64,000 nucleotides of DNA from assembly GCF_019443505.1 (NCBI RefSeq), contig NZ_CP080377.1, forward strand, positions 248,001-312,000, in the 5' to 3' direction. Every line of letters starts with the position of its first letter. The stretch's first letter is position 1. This document shows, piece by piece, positions 34,963 to 45,630 of this stretch. A program made the position numbers and the translations under genes. The notes beneath the pieces are model-generated. The model searched no databases. It was not told the origin of the DNA and was given only the letters and a program-made list of their open reading frames with translations. The stretch is from Janthinobacterium sp. PAMC25594 (GTDB taxonomy: Bacteria > Pseudomonadota > Gammaproteobacteria > Burkholderiales > Burkholderiaceae_D).

Positions 34963-37656
34963 GTGACTTCCAAGCCGATCAAGATCGCCGCCACCGTCGT
35001 CGTGGCTCTCGCCGCTGGGGCCGGCATTTACACTTACACTCGTCCGGCCGCCACCGCCACGCCGGGCGCCCCGGCTTCGGGCAGCCCGGCCGCCGCGCCC
35101 CAATCCGCTGTCGATACGGCCGCCGTGGCCAGCCAGTTCCGCGATTTGCTGGGCAATTTCCGCAAGATCATCGTGCTGCTGGCCGACGAGCAAAGCTTGC
35201 CCGAAGGCGCGCGCGACGAAGCCCGTAAGGTGGGGCAGGCCCTGTTCCATGAAAACCAGGAACGCATCGCCAAGCTCGATCTTGCGCTCGATCAATTGAC
35301 GGCACCCACGAATCCGGGCCGCTTCGAGGCGCTCGACAGCCTGCTCACGTATATCGAATCGGACCCCGGCCTGTACGACGCGGACCGCCTGGCTTTCCGC
35401 GAACTGCTGCAAAGCATGCTGGCCGACGTGGCCAAGGATTCGTCCCTGCCTGCGATCAAGCTGCACAAGCGCATTTCCGAAGACCTCGATGCGCTGGGCG
35501 AGATCGAGCGCAATTACGAGAAAGAAATCCGGCAAATCTTCGGTAACCTGGGCCAGCGTTCCATCGAACTCAAGCGCGAGCGCTGGGACGATTACGTGGC
35601 GCAGCTGAAAAAGCTGTACAGCCGCGAACAGATTCTGAAGGAAAACGGCATCGTCGTGCCGTATGCTGTTCCTCCGGCCGGTTCCGTACCAGAGGCCAAG
35701 CCGGCGCCGAAGAAGGACGAGGCGGAAATCTTCGGCCTGGGCTTGCCGAAGAAAACCATCGTGCTGACCTTCGACGACGGCCCGCACCGCCGCTACACGG
35801 AAGAGATCAGTGCCATCCTGAAACAGTATGGCGTGCCGGCCGTGTTCTTCAACGTGGGCCGCAACCTGGGTTCGCTCGATGCGGAAGGCCACGCCAAGCT
35901 GGGTGCGGGCGCGGAAGTGAGCCGCAAGCTGATGAAGGAAGGCTATGCCGTGGGCAACCACAGTTTCAGCCACGCACAATTGTCGAAACAGACGGGCGAC
36001 AAGCTGAAAGGCGAAATCCTTGGCACCGACACTTTACTCAAAGCCATCAGCCCCGAGCGGGCCGCGTTGTTCCGCTTTCCGTATGGCGCGCGCAACAGCG
36101 AAGGCATGGCCGCGCTGGCCGATGCGCATTTGAAATCCGTGATGTGGAATATCGATTCGCTGGACTGGGCCGACCCTGTGCCCAGCTCGATCACGAACCG
36201 CGTGCTGGCCTCCGTCGACAAGGCGGGGCGCGGCATCGTCCTGTTCCACGACATCCACGAGCGCACGGTGAAAGCCTTGCCGGCCGTGCTGGATAAGCTG
36301 ATCGCCGAAGGCTATCAATTCGCAGGCTGGGATGGCACCAGCTTCCAGGTGGCAAAAAGCACGGCGCCCGCGCCGGAAAAAGTGCCCGTCACCACGGGCT
36401 ACGCCAATTCCTGGGCCGTGGTGATCGGCATCGACGACTACGCCAAGTGGCCGAAACTGCAATATGCGGTGCGCGATGCGCAAGGCATCCGCGAAACGCT
36501 GATCGAAAAATTCGCGTTTGCGCCCGAGCGCGTCGTGACCCTGAAGAATGGCGAAGCGACGCGTAACAATATCCTGGCCGCCTTCCACGACAAGCTGGCC
36601 CACGGCGGCGTGCAAAAGAATGACCGCATCTTCGTCTTCTTCGCCGGTCACGGTGCCACGCGCAAGCTCAGCTCCGGGCGCGACCTCGGCTACATCGTGC
36701 CCGTCGATTCCGATCCGGCGCAATTTGCCACGGATGCGATTCCGATGACGGAAATCCAGAATATCGCGGAAAGTCTGACGGCCAAGCACGCGTTCTTCGT
36801 CATGGATGCCTGCTACAGCGGCCTGGGCCTGACCCGCGGCGCCGGTTCCAGCTCTTTCCTGCGCGACAATGCCAAGCGGATCGGCCGGCAAATGCTGACG
36901 GCCGGCGGCGGCGACCAGCTGGTGGCCGACGGCGGACCGAACGGCCACTCCGTGTTTACGTGGACCCTGCTGCAAGGCCTGGCGGGCAAGGGCGACCTGA
37001 ACGGCGACGGCCTGATCACGGCCACGGAACTGGCCGCCTACGTGGCGCCGGCCGTGTCCAGCGTCTCGAACCAGACGCCCGCGTTCGGCAGCTTGCCGGG
37101 ATCGGAAGGGGGCGATTTCGTCTTCGAATTGCCGGGCGAGACGGAATTCCTCAGCCCGAACACGACGCAGCTGTCGACGGAAGCCATCGCCCTGAACAGC
37201 AAGCTCGACGCCAAGCCGGCGACGGCCAGCGTGACGGTGAAGGATTTGCAGGGCGGCGAACAGAAGATCGTCACGCCAGGCGCCGTACCGACCTCCACGC
37301 GCCAGCTGGCGCAGCGCGCCAACGACCGCGGCTTGCAGCTGTACAAGGAGAAACAGTATGCGGCGGCGGAAGCGCAATTTACGGAAGCGCTGAAATTGCG
37401 TCCCGACTTCGCGCTGGCGGCCAACAACCTGGGCTTTGTCTTCTACAAGCAGGAAAAATACCGCGAAGCGGCCCGCTGGTTTGAAAACACGGTCAGGATG
37501 GACCCGTCGCGCGCCATCGCCTACCTGAATCTGGGCGACGCGTATGCCAAGGCCGGCGATGCCGCCAAGGCCAAGGCCGCGTACAAAACCTATCTGGAAC
37601 TGGCGCCGACGGCCTCGACGGCGCCGGCCGTGCGGCAAAAGATGGAGAAACTGTAA
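34963..37656 (+). CDS. Membrane-anchored NodB deacetylase / caspase-like peptidase / TPR fusion protein
   Basis: An 897-residue multidomain protein. Residues 1-25 are an uncleaved-looking anchor (IKIAATVVVALAAGAGIY). Residues ~45-235 are a charged helical region. Residues ~265-450 form a NodB polysaccharide deacetylase with TFDDGPH (Asp271, Asp272), metal site GNHSFSH (His333, His337), RFPYGAR and LFHDIH (His429). Residues ~480-720 form a caspase-like (peptidase C14) domain opening SWAVVIGIDDYA with catalytic FFAGHG (His563) and MDACYSG (Cys617). An EF-hand-like loop DLNGDGLI lies at 678-685, and TPRs occupy 785-897. All catalytic residues are present. GTG 34963 is preceded by GAAGGGA. An envelope location is inferred; the joint function is unknown. 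A small protein gene follows after 2 bases. Confidence 0.88.
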   Translation: MTSKPIKIAATVVVALAAGAGIYTYTRPAATATPGAPASGSPAAAPQSAVDTAAVASQFRDLLGNFRKIIVLLADEQSLPEGARDEARKVGQALFHENQERIAKLDLALDQLTAPTNPGRFEALDSLLTYIESDPGLYDADRLAFRELLQSMLADVAKDSSLPAIKLHKRISEDLDALGEIERNYEKEIRQIFGNLGQRSIELKRERWDDYVAQLKKLYSREQILKENGIVVPYAVPPAGSVPEAKPAPKKDEAEIFGLGLPKKTIVLTFDDGPHRRYTEEISAILKQYGVPAVFFNVGRNLGSLDAEGHAKLGAGAEVSRKLMKEGYAVGNHSFSHAQLSKQTGDKLKGEILGTDTLLKAISPERAALFRFPYGARNSEGMAALADAHLKSVMWNIDSLDWADPVPSSITNRVLASVDKAGRGIVLFHDIHERTVKALPAVLDKLIAEGYQFAGWDGTSFQVAKSTAPAPEKVPVTTGYANSWAVVIGIDDYAKWPKLQYAVRDAQGIRETLIEKFAFAPERVVTLKNGEATRNNILAAFHDKLAHGGVQKNDRIFVFFAGHGATRKLSSGRDLGYIVPVDSDPAQFATDAIPMTEIQNIAESLTAKHAFFVMDACYSGLGLTRGAGSSSFLRDNAKRIGRQMLTAGGGDQLVADGGPNGHSVFTWTLLQGLAGKGDLNGDGLITATELAAYVAPAVSSVSNQTPAFGSLPGSEGGDFVFELPGETEFLSPNTTQLSTEAIALNSKLDAKPATASVTVKDLQGGEQKIVTPGAVPTSTRQLAQRANDRGLQLYKEKQYAAAEAQFTEALKLRPDFALAANNLGFVFYKQEKYREAARWFENTVRMDPSRAIAYLNLGDAYAKAGDAAKAKAAYKTYLELAPTASTAPAVRQKMEKL

Positions 37657-37658
37657 GC

Positions 37659-38039
37659 GTGTCCGACAGCGTGCCCATGGTCCACGTCTTCACCTGCAGC
37701 GGCCGCTTCGCCAGTTGGGAAGCGCTGCAGGCCTATCTGGCGCCCACGTACACGGAAGATGGCGATGAACTGCCGTCGCCATTCTTCCTGGAAACGGGCC
37801 TCACGCAGTACGAGCCAGCTTGCGTCGAGAGTGCGCTGTTGCCGTCGCCCGCGCCGCTGGCGCAGTTGCTCGACGGCGTGTCGTATGGCGACAGCTGGCT
37901 GGCGCTGGCGTGCGCGGACGCGGATGGGAAGAAATTGCTGGCCGATACTTGCGTGTGCGTGTTTGCGCCGAATCAGCTGGCGCACCCGCAGCGCAGTTCG
38001 CTCCATTACGTGGGCAGCTACGCCTGCGACGGCGGCTGA
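37659..38039 (+). CDS. Imm22-like small acidic protein
   Basis: A 126-residue protein beginning with a VHVFTCSGRFASWEALQAYL helix-strand, then YTEDGDELPSPFFLETGL and a central LLDGVSYGDSWLALA. The motif of a strand, an ALQAYL-type helix and Y-x-E-D-G-D-x-x-P-S recalls the Imm22 group of polymorphic-toxin immunity proteins; this is from memory and not certain. It starts at GTG 37659, two bases after the stop of the caspase-deacetylase gene, so it is surely co-transcribed. Its 3' end overlaps the convergent membrane-receiver gene by 22 bases. Confidence 0.5.
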   Translation: MSDSVPMVHVFTCSGRFASWEALQAYLAPTYTEDGDELPSPFFLETGLTQYEPACVESALLPSPAPLAQLLDGVSYGDSWLALACADADGKKLLADTCVCVFAPNQLAHPQRSSLHYVGSYACDGG

Positions 38040-39247
38040 GCCTCATTTCCGCGTTGCTCTTGTATGAGCTTGTTGACGTTGGCCAGCAGGCTGGTGCCCG
38101 AGGTGGTAATGACGCGGGCACCGGCCGCCTGCGCTTCCGTGCTGTAGCTGGCGATCGTATCCTTGCTGCAATACACGATGATGGGCAGCTCCGGCTGCAC
38201 TTGCCGAACCTCGCGCACCGTGCGCACGCCCGCATCCTTGATCCTGCGGCCGTTTTCCACCCTGGCCATGTCCGTGATGAACAGCGCGTAGTGTTTCTGT
38301 TGCAGCATGGTCAGCGCCTGGCGCGTCGACACGGCCTGGTCCACCTTGATGTTTTCCCGTTCCAGCTGTTCCACCAGCAAAGTATTGTTGCGCGGATGGT
38401 CGTCCAGCCACAGCACCAGGCTGGACGGCTTTTGCGCCGTCGGCACGCCGGCCAGGGTCGTGGCGGCGGCGCCGCCATCGGGCGGATGGGCAAGCAACAG
38501 CTGCGTGATGGCTTCCTGCATGTCGTCGAGCGACTTTTGTTGCAGACGGCTCAGCTCCGTCACTTCGATTTCCTTGCCGCTTTCCAGGCGCACCGACTCA
38601 TTTTTGACGAGGCTGTCGGCGCGCTTGATCATGATGGACAGGTAAATGCGCGTGAGCAGGTAGCCGATCAGGAAACCATGCACGGAAAAGAACAGCATGA
38701 TGCCGCCCACCATCGCCATCGCCGTGGGCGTGTCCGTGGCCAGGCTGGGTGCGATGAAGGCGGCCATGCTGCGCGCGCTGCCGGGCAGGCTTTTGAGCTC
38801 GATCAAACCCACGCCCACGATGATTTTCGTCAGCCAGTCCGACACTTCCACCAGGTTGGAATTGATTTCCATGGGCGTCGGCGTGCCCAGGAACAATGTA
38901 TTGCTGGGGTTGCCGGCCGCCGCCTCGGCTCCGGCTGCGGGCGGTTCGTCCGTGGGGCGGCCCTTGCCATTGGCACGCTCGTCGGGCGGCGCGGCGTTGA
39001 CGGTGCCCGATGGCAGGCTGCGCGGTATGCCGAACAGAAAGCCCAGCAGCATGCCGCTGACGCAAAAGCCCAGGCTCCACAGCAGGGCCGGTACGGCATG
39101 ATAGTACGGCGGCAGCAGGGCGCCCGCCAGCACGGCAAGAATCCCGGCCAGCAGGATGAACAGCAGGATATACGGCAGCACGTCGCGCTTGCGCACGGCC
39201 GCCGTGACGGTTTTGCTCGCCTTGCCAGCGCTGTCGCTCAGGTCCAC
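38018..39247 (-). CDS. Membrane protein with C-terminal receiver domain
   Basis: A 409-residue protein. Two N-terminal helices (VLPYILLFILLAGILAVLAG and ALLWSLGFCVSGMLLGFLFG) are followed by a low-complexity linker. Then come a segment WLTKIIVGVGLIELKSL, a third helix pair around MVGGIMLFFSVHGFLIGYLL and a polar helix. The last ~115 residues are a receiver fold (VLWLDDHPRNN, acceptor-like Asp in LFITDMAR, Lys in VYCSKDT). AAGGAG lies 5 bases before GTG 39247; the frame runs back to 41416 antisense to the TonB receptor and is not coding there. The inverted order, membrane part first and receiver last, is unusual. Its partner is unknown; it converges on the caspase-deacetylase pair. Confidence 0.7.
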   Translation of the reverse strand: MDLSDSAGKASKTVTAAVRKRDVLPYILLFILLAGILAVLAGALLPPYYHAVPALLWSLGFCVSGMLLGFLFGIPRSLPSGTVNAAPPDERANGKGRPTDEPPAAGAEAAAGNPSNTLFLGTPTPMEINSNLVEVSDWLTKIIVGVGLIELKSLPGSARSMAAFIAPSLATDTPTAMAMVGGIMLFFSVHGFLIGYLLTRIYLSIMIKRADSLVKNESVRLESGKEIEVTELSRLQQKSLDDMQEAITQLLLAHPPDGGAAATTLAGVPTAQKPSSLVLWLDDHPRNNTLLVEQLERENIKVDQAVSTRQALTMLQQKHYALFITDMARVENGRRIKDAGVRTVREVRQVQPELPIIVYCSKDTIASYSTEAQAAGARVITTSGTSLLANVNKLIQEQRGNEAQPPSQA

Positions 39248-39343
39248 GGACGCTCCTTGAAAAAAAACTGAATCCAGGCAGCCAGCCTGCCGCGTATATA
39301 TCCCGTAGGAGCCTGTACTGACATCATAAAAAGGGGAGACGCC

Positions 39344-41413
39344 ATGCCATTGATAAAACGCAAACAGATGGCAGCTTGTGCCTTGTTGCTGCTGGCCGGC
39401 GCCGGCAAGGCGGCTGCGCCGGAGGCCGCATCGTCCACGGATGCGTCGCGCACCGTGCGCGTGACGGGCCATTATGACAATGCCGTCGGCACTTCGGACG
39501 CGGCCAGCCAGGGCGTCATCACCAACGAGCTGATTGTCAACCGGCCCGCCTTGCGCACGGGCGAGTTGCTGGAATTCGTGCCGGGGCTGATCGTCACCCA
39601 GCACAGCGGCGACGGCAAGGCCAACCAGTATTTCTTGCGCGGCTTTAACCTCGACCATGGCACGGATTTCGCCACCTATGTGGACGGCATGCCCGTCAAC
39701 ATGCGCACGCACGCGCACGGGCAAGGCTATGCCGACCTCAATTTCCTCATTCCCGAACTGGTGCAGCGCATCGACTACAAGAAGGGGCCGTATTTCGCCG
39801 GCGAAGGCGATTTCGCCTCGGCGGGCGCGGCGCGCATCCGCCTGGCCGACAGATTGCCGCAAGGCCAGGCCAGCGTGTCTGTCGGCCAGCACGGCTATGT
39901 GCGCGCCGTCGTGGCCGATTCGGTCGCTGCCGGGCAGGGCACCTTGCTGTACGGCCTGGAAGTGAACCGCAACAACGGCCCGTGGGACGTGCCGGAGCGC
40001 GTGCGCAAGGTCAGCGGCGTGCTGCGCTACAGCCAGGGCACGACGGACAATGGATACAGCGTGACGGCCATGGCCTACCAGAACAGCTGGAACGCCACCG
40101 ACCAGGTACCGCTGCGCGCCGTGGAGTCCGGCCAGATCGGCCGTTTCGGCAGTCTGGCGCCCAGCGACGGCGGCGATACGTCGCGCGCCAGCCTGTCGTA
40201 TGCGATGCGCCAGCGTACGGAAAACCGTTTGTTCGAGTTCGATGCGTACGTGATCGGCTCGCAGCTGGAACTCAACAGCGATTTCACCTATTTCCTGGCC
40301 AAGCCGGCCACGGGCGACCAGTTCCAGCAAAGCGAGCGGCGCACGGTGGCCGGTGTCAACGCCAGCGAAAGCTGGAATACGCAGCTGTTCGGTCTTTCCC
40401 TGCGCAACAAGCTCGGCGTGCAGGCCCGTTATGACCGGCTGTCGCCCGTGGGCCTGTACAACACCGTGGACAGAGTGCGGCAAAGCACGGTGCGCGAGGA
40501 CCGGGTGCGCGAGGCCAGCGTCGGCCTGTACGGCGAAAACACGACGCAATGGCTGCCGTGGCTGCGTTCCGTGGCGGGCCTGCGCTACGACGCCTACCGT
40601 TTCAATGTGGAAAGTAGTATCGACGGCAACAGCGGTAAGGCACAGGACCACGTGGTGTCGCCGAAACTGTCCTTGATCCTCGGTCCGTGGAGTCAGACGG
40701 AGTTTTTCGTGAACTACGGCAAGGGTTTCCATAGCAACGATGCGCGCGGCACGACGCAGACGCGCTTGCCCGATGGCACGCCTTCGGCTCCCGTCACGCC
40801 CCTGGTGCCGACCAGGGGCATGGAACTGGGCGCGCGCACGGAATGGCTGCCAGGCCTGCAAAGCTCGCTGGCCCTGTGGCGGCTCGACGTCGCGTCCGAA
40901 CTGCTGTTCGTCGGCGACGCGGGCGAAACGCAGCCCAGCCGCGCCAGCCGCCGCCATGGCATCGAATGGAACAACCATTATGTTGCCGCGCCGTGGCTGC
41001 TGTTCGACCTGGACCTGGCCGCCTCGCGCTCGCGCTACACGCAAAATGATCCGGCCGGCAACTTCATTCCCGGCTCGATTGACAAGGTAGCCTCGTTCGG
41101 CGTGACGGTGACGGATCGGGGCCCGTGGTCGGGCGCCTTGCAGCTGCGCTATTTCGGCCCTCGGTCCTTGATCGAGGACAATAGCGTGCGCTCCGCCTCG
41201 ACCACGCTGGCATATGCGCGCCTCGCGTACCAGCTCAACCGCAGGACGCGGCTGTCGCTCGACGTGTTCAACCTGTTCAATAAACGCGCCAGCGATATCG
41301 ATTACTACTATGCGTCGCGCTTGCCAGGCGAGGGGGCGGACGGGGTGAGCGACCGGCATTTTCATCCGGTGGAACCGCGTTCCGCGCGTTTGACCTTGTC
41401 TTATGCGTTCTGA
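39344..41413 (+). CDS. TonB-dependent outer-membrane receptor
   Basis: A 689-residue receptor with signal peptide ([17 protein letters not shown]), no STN domain, a plug with [17 protein letters not shown] start ([40 protein letters not shown]) and a full barrel ending in LTLSYAF. GGGGAG precedes ATG 39344. It is divergent from the membrane-receiver gene across a 96-base gap. The plug loop [15 protein letters not shown] and [13 protein letters not shown] are typical of a receptor subgroup of uncertain substrate (metal or small organic ligand). No Fur-like site was seen nearby. Confidence 0.88.
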   Translation: MPLIKRKQMAACALLLLAGAGKAAAPEAASSTDASRTVRVTGHYDNAVGTSDAASQGVITNELIVNRPALRTGELLEFVPGLIVTQHSGDGKANQYFLRGFNLDHGTDFATYVDGMPVNMRTHAHGQGYADLNFLIPELVQRIDYKKGPYFAGEGDFASAGAARIRLADRLPQGQASVSVGQHGYVRAVVADSVAAGQGTLLYGLEVNRNNGPWDVPERVRKVSGVLRYSQGTTDNGYSVTAMAYQNSWNATDQVPLRAVESGQIGRFGSLAPSDGGDTSRASLSYAMRQRTENRLFEFDAYVIGSQLELNSDFTYFLAKPATGDQFQQSERRTVAGVNASESWNTQLFGLSLRNKLGVQARYDRLSPVGLYNTVDRVRQSTVREDRVREASVGLYGENTTQWLPWLRSVAGLRYDAYRFNVESSIDGNSGKAQDHVVSPKLSLILGPWSQTEFFVNYGKGFHSNDARGTTQTRLPDGTPSAPVTPLVPTRGMELGARTEWLPGLQSSLALWRLDVASELLFVGDAGETQPSRASRRHGIEWNNHYVAAPWLLFDLDLAASRSRYTQNDPAGNFIPGSIDKVASFGVTVTDRGPWSGALQLRYFGPRSLIEDNSVRSASTTLAYARLAYQLNRRTRLSLDVFNLFNKRASDIDYYYASRLPGEGADGVSDRHFHPVEPRSARLTLSYAF

Positions 41414-41430
41414 CAACGGTAAACTGGGGC

Positions 41431-41976
41431 ATGACCGATCACCTAGTACAAACCAGTAAATTCCTTTCCCTTATCCTGCGCCACTCTCCGGAAAAAATCG
41501 GCCTCGCTCTCGATGCCCAGGGCTGGGCCGATATCGGCCAGCTGCTGGCGCTGGCAGCCCGGCATGGGCGCCGCCTTTCCCGTGAACAATTGGATGACGT
41601 GGTGGCGCGCGACAGCAAGACGCGCTACGCCATCAGCGACGACGGCTTGCGCATCCGCGCCAACCAGGGGCACTCGCTGGCCACTGTCGATATCGCTTTG
41701 CCGCCGGCCACGCCGCCCGCCATGCTGTACCACGGCACGGCCAGCCGCTTCGTCGAGGCGATCCGCGCGGCCGGCCTGCTGCCGGGCGCGCGCAACCACG
41801 TACACCTGTCTGCCAGCCGTGAAACGGCCGTGGCCGTGGGCGCGCGCCACGGCAAGCCCGTCGTGCTGACGGTGGCTGCGGCCGCCATGCAGGCGCAGGG
41901 CCACGTGTTTTATGTGTCGGATAATGGCGTGTGGCTGACGCAGGCCGTGCCGCAAGTGTTTATCGGTTTTCCCTGA
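41431..41976 (+). CDS. kptA: RNA 2'-phosphotransferase KptA/Tpt1
   Basis: A 181-residue enzyme of the Tpt1/KptA family, which transfers an RNA 2'-phosphate to NAD+. It shows [43 protein letters not shown] and [16 protein letters not shown], which hold the conserved Arg/His residues. Length matches the family. It starts at ATG 41431, 18 bases after the TonB receptor stop, without a strong RBS. In bacteria, which lack classic tRNA splicing, its natural substrate is unclear; RNA repair has been proposed for the family. Confidence 0.9.
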   Translation: MTDHLVQTSKFLSLILRHSPEKIGLALDAQGWADIGQLLALAARHGRRLSREQLDDVVARDSKTRYAISDDGLRIRANQGHSLATVDIALPPATPPAMLYHGTASRFVEAIRAAGLLPGARNHVHLSASRETAVAVGARHGKPVVLTVAAAAMQAQGHVFYVSDNGVWLTQAVPQVFIGFP

Positions 41977-42018
41977 GTACCGCTTTGACATTGCAGATGT
42001 CAGCCGACGTCGTCACAG

Positions 42019-42456
42019 CTAGGGAAGTTGGCGGTACACCTTGGGATTGAGCAGCAGCTTGCCGTGTCCCTCATTTCCCCGAAAAAGATCGATTCTGATC
42101 GGTGTGTTTTCCGGCAGTTGAGCGTCGCCGACCGATACCAACAAAGTTTTGTCCGATACGAACAGGCGGTTTGTCTTGTAAACCTTGCTGATTGTAATGA
42201 TGGTGCCTGGCCTAATCGCATTGGAAAATGCGACTTGCAAGCCGCCAATGCCGGGAGGTGGCATCAGCGTGATGTATTTGATCGGGGCCTTGGAATGATT
42301 CCTGATGCCATAAGCATCAAGTTTATCGCTCACCTCGTAACGCAAGCCGATGTATTTGCTGTACGTGCGGTCATTGCTGATGTCATCCAAGGTTTCGGAG
42401 CATGCCGCCAAGCAAGCGATTGACAGTAGCAGCAGTAGCGTAGATCGTTTGAGCAT
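42019..42456 (-). CDS. Small lipoprotein, unknown family
   Basis: A 145-residue protein with a lipoprotein signal (MLKRSTLLLLLSIACLAACSE, Cys after LAA). The mature part has beta-rich character (KYITLMPPPGIGGLQVAFSN, TLLVSVGDAQLPE). I do not recognise the family. The start ATG 42456 precedes the lipobox; the frame extends upstream to 42483. Base composition is visibly less GC-rich than its neighbours (many AT-ending codons), which may mark an acquired gene. It stands alone, convergent to kptA. Confidence 0.6.
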   Translation of the reverse strand: MLKRSTLLLLLSIACLAACSETLDDISNDRTYSKYIGLRYEVSDKLDAYGIRNHSKAPIKYITLMPPPGIGGLQVAFSNAIRPGTIITISKVYKTNRLFVSDKTLLVSVGDAQLPENTPIRIDLFRGNEGHGKLLLNPKVYRQLP

Positions 42457-42548
42457 GTGTTCAGTGTAGCAGTGATTTGCCACTCTTTGACGGCTTGTAC
42501 ATGATGGATAGCGGAAAAACGACTGCTTCCACGCTGGCGTATTGCCGT

Positions 42549-44422
<1,874 letters not shown>

Positions 44423-44499
44423 CTAAGGCACCATCCACCCGTTTATAAGCCATTGTAATCGGCATGGTCTTATTAGCTGCGCTAATGAATCGGGCGCGA

Positions 44500-45630
44500 T
44501 CACGTGCTGATCAGCTTGATGTCGGCTATCCGTTCCACCAGCCACACGCACGCCACCACGGCAATCGCCAGCGATCCCACGGTCAGCACCTGCCGGTACA
44601 GCCAGGTCTTGCGCAGCAGCCAGGCGACGGGTAAAAAGGCGGCGACGATGGCCAGCTGGCCGATTTCCACGCCGACGTTGAAGCCCAGCAGGCTGGCCAG
44701 CAATGAACCTTGCGGCAAGCCCAGGTCGCGCAGCACGCTGGCAAAGCCGAAACCGTGGATCAGGCCGAAGGCGAAGGCGGCCACGGGGCGCTTGCCCCGG
44801 AACAGGGGCAGCAGGTTGTTCAGCGCGGCCAGGATCACGGAGGCGGCGATGGCCGACTCCACCCAGCGCGAGGGCAGCGACACCACGGACAGGCTGGCCA
44901 GGCTCAGGGTGATGGAATGGGCGAGCGTGAACGCCGTGACGACTTTCAGCACGTCAAGGAAGGCCGCCTTCAGACCCTGCTGCTGCTCGCGCAAGCCGGG
45001 CAGCAGCACGGCCGGCAGCAGCAGCGACAGCAAAAACAGGATATGGTCGTAGCCGATCCAGATATGCCAGATGCCGTGTTTGACGTAGGCGCCGAACTGC
45101 GCCAGGCGCTCGGGCGCGGCCAGGGAGATGGTCTGGCGCGGGCTGTCCGGGTCGAAGATGGCCGTTTGCGTGGTGCCGTCGCTGTTAATCTTGAGCAGCC
45201 CCTTGTGCTGCGGGTCGAGGTCGGCGAACAGGGTGTAGCCGATGTGTAAATTCGCCAGCGTGCCGCCCGGGCAAGTGGCCTGGAAGCGCAGCACGCTGTA
45301 GGCGCCGTCCGTGTGATGGTCGATCAGCTGTTCGACGGCTTGCAAGGGGCAGGTGCCCTGGTCGCCGGCCACCTGCAGGCGCCGCAGCGCGTAGGCGGCA
45401 ATGGCCGCGTGGCGCGCGCGGATTTCATCCCAGGTCAGCGCGCCGTCGCCATTGCCATCGAGGCCGATGGCGAAATCGAGGTCGCGCAGGGCGATATCCC
45501 ATTGGCCTTCGATCCGCTGGCCGTGAATTGTCAAGCTCAGATAACTGTCGCTGGGTTTGTGGGCTTGCGCGGGGGCCAGCCAGGCGCACAGCAGCAGGAT
45601 GAACAGGCAGCGCTTTACAGCACACATCAC
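44500..45630 (-). CDS. HupE/UreJ-family membrane protein with EF-hand-like N-terminus
   Basis: A 376-residue protein. It has a signal peptide (LFILLLCAWLAPAQA), then a periplasmic domain with an EF-hand-like loop LDGNGDGALTWDEIRARH, and about seven C-terminal helices with the family patterns HIWIGYDHILFLLSLLLPA, FTLAHSITLSLASL and AFAFGLIHGFGFASVL. HupE/UreJ proteins move or help incorporate nickel; the His-rich helices here would suit a metal. It overlaps the TPR gene upstream (45627-45630) and ends the DUF4331 gene cluster. Metal transport is inferred from the family only. Confidence 0.75.
   Translation of the reverse strand: MMCAVKRCLFILLLCAWLAPAQAHKPSDSYLSLTIHGQRIEGQWDIALRDLDFAIGLDGNGDGALTWDEIRARHAAIAAYALRRLQVAGDQGTCPLQAVEQLIDHHTDGAYSVLRFQATCPGGTLANLHIGYTLFADLDPQHKGLLKINSDGTTQTAIFDPDSPRQTISLAAPERLAQFGAYVKHGIWHIWIGYDHILFLLSLLLPAVLLPGLREQQQGLKAAFLDVLKVVTAFTLAHSITLSLASLSVVSLPSRWVESAIAASVILAALNNLLPLFRGKRPVAAFAFGLIHGFGFASVLRDLGLPQGSLLASLLGFNVGVEIGQLAIVAAFLPVAWLLRKTWLYRQVLTVGSLAIAVVACVWLVERIADIKLIST

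Noticed and set aside
39248..41416. Upstream extension of the membrane-receiver gene, antisense to the TonB receptor
   Set aside because: The true start is GTG 39247 behind AAGGAG; the extension has shadow composition.
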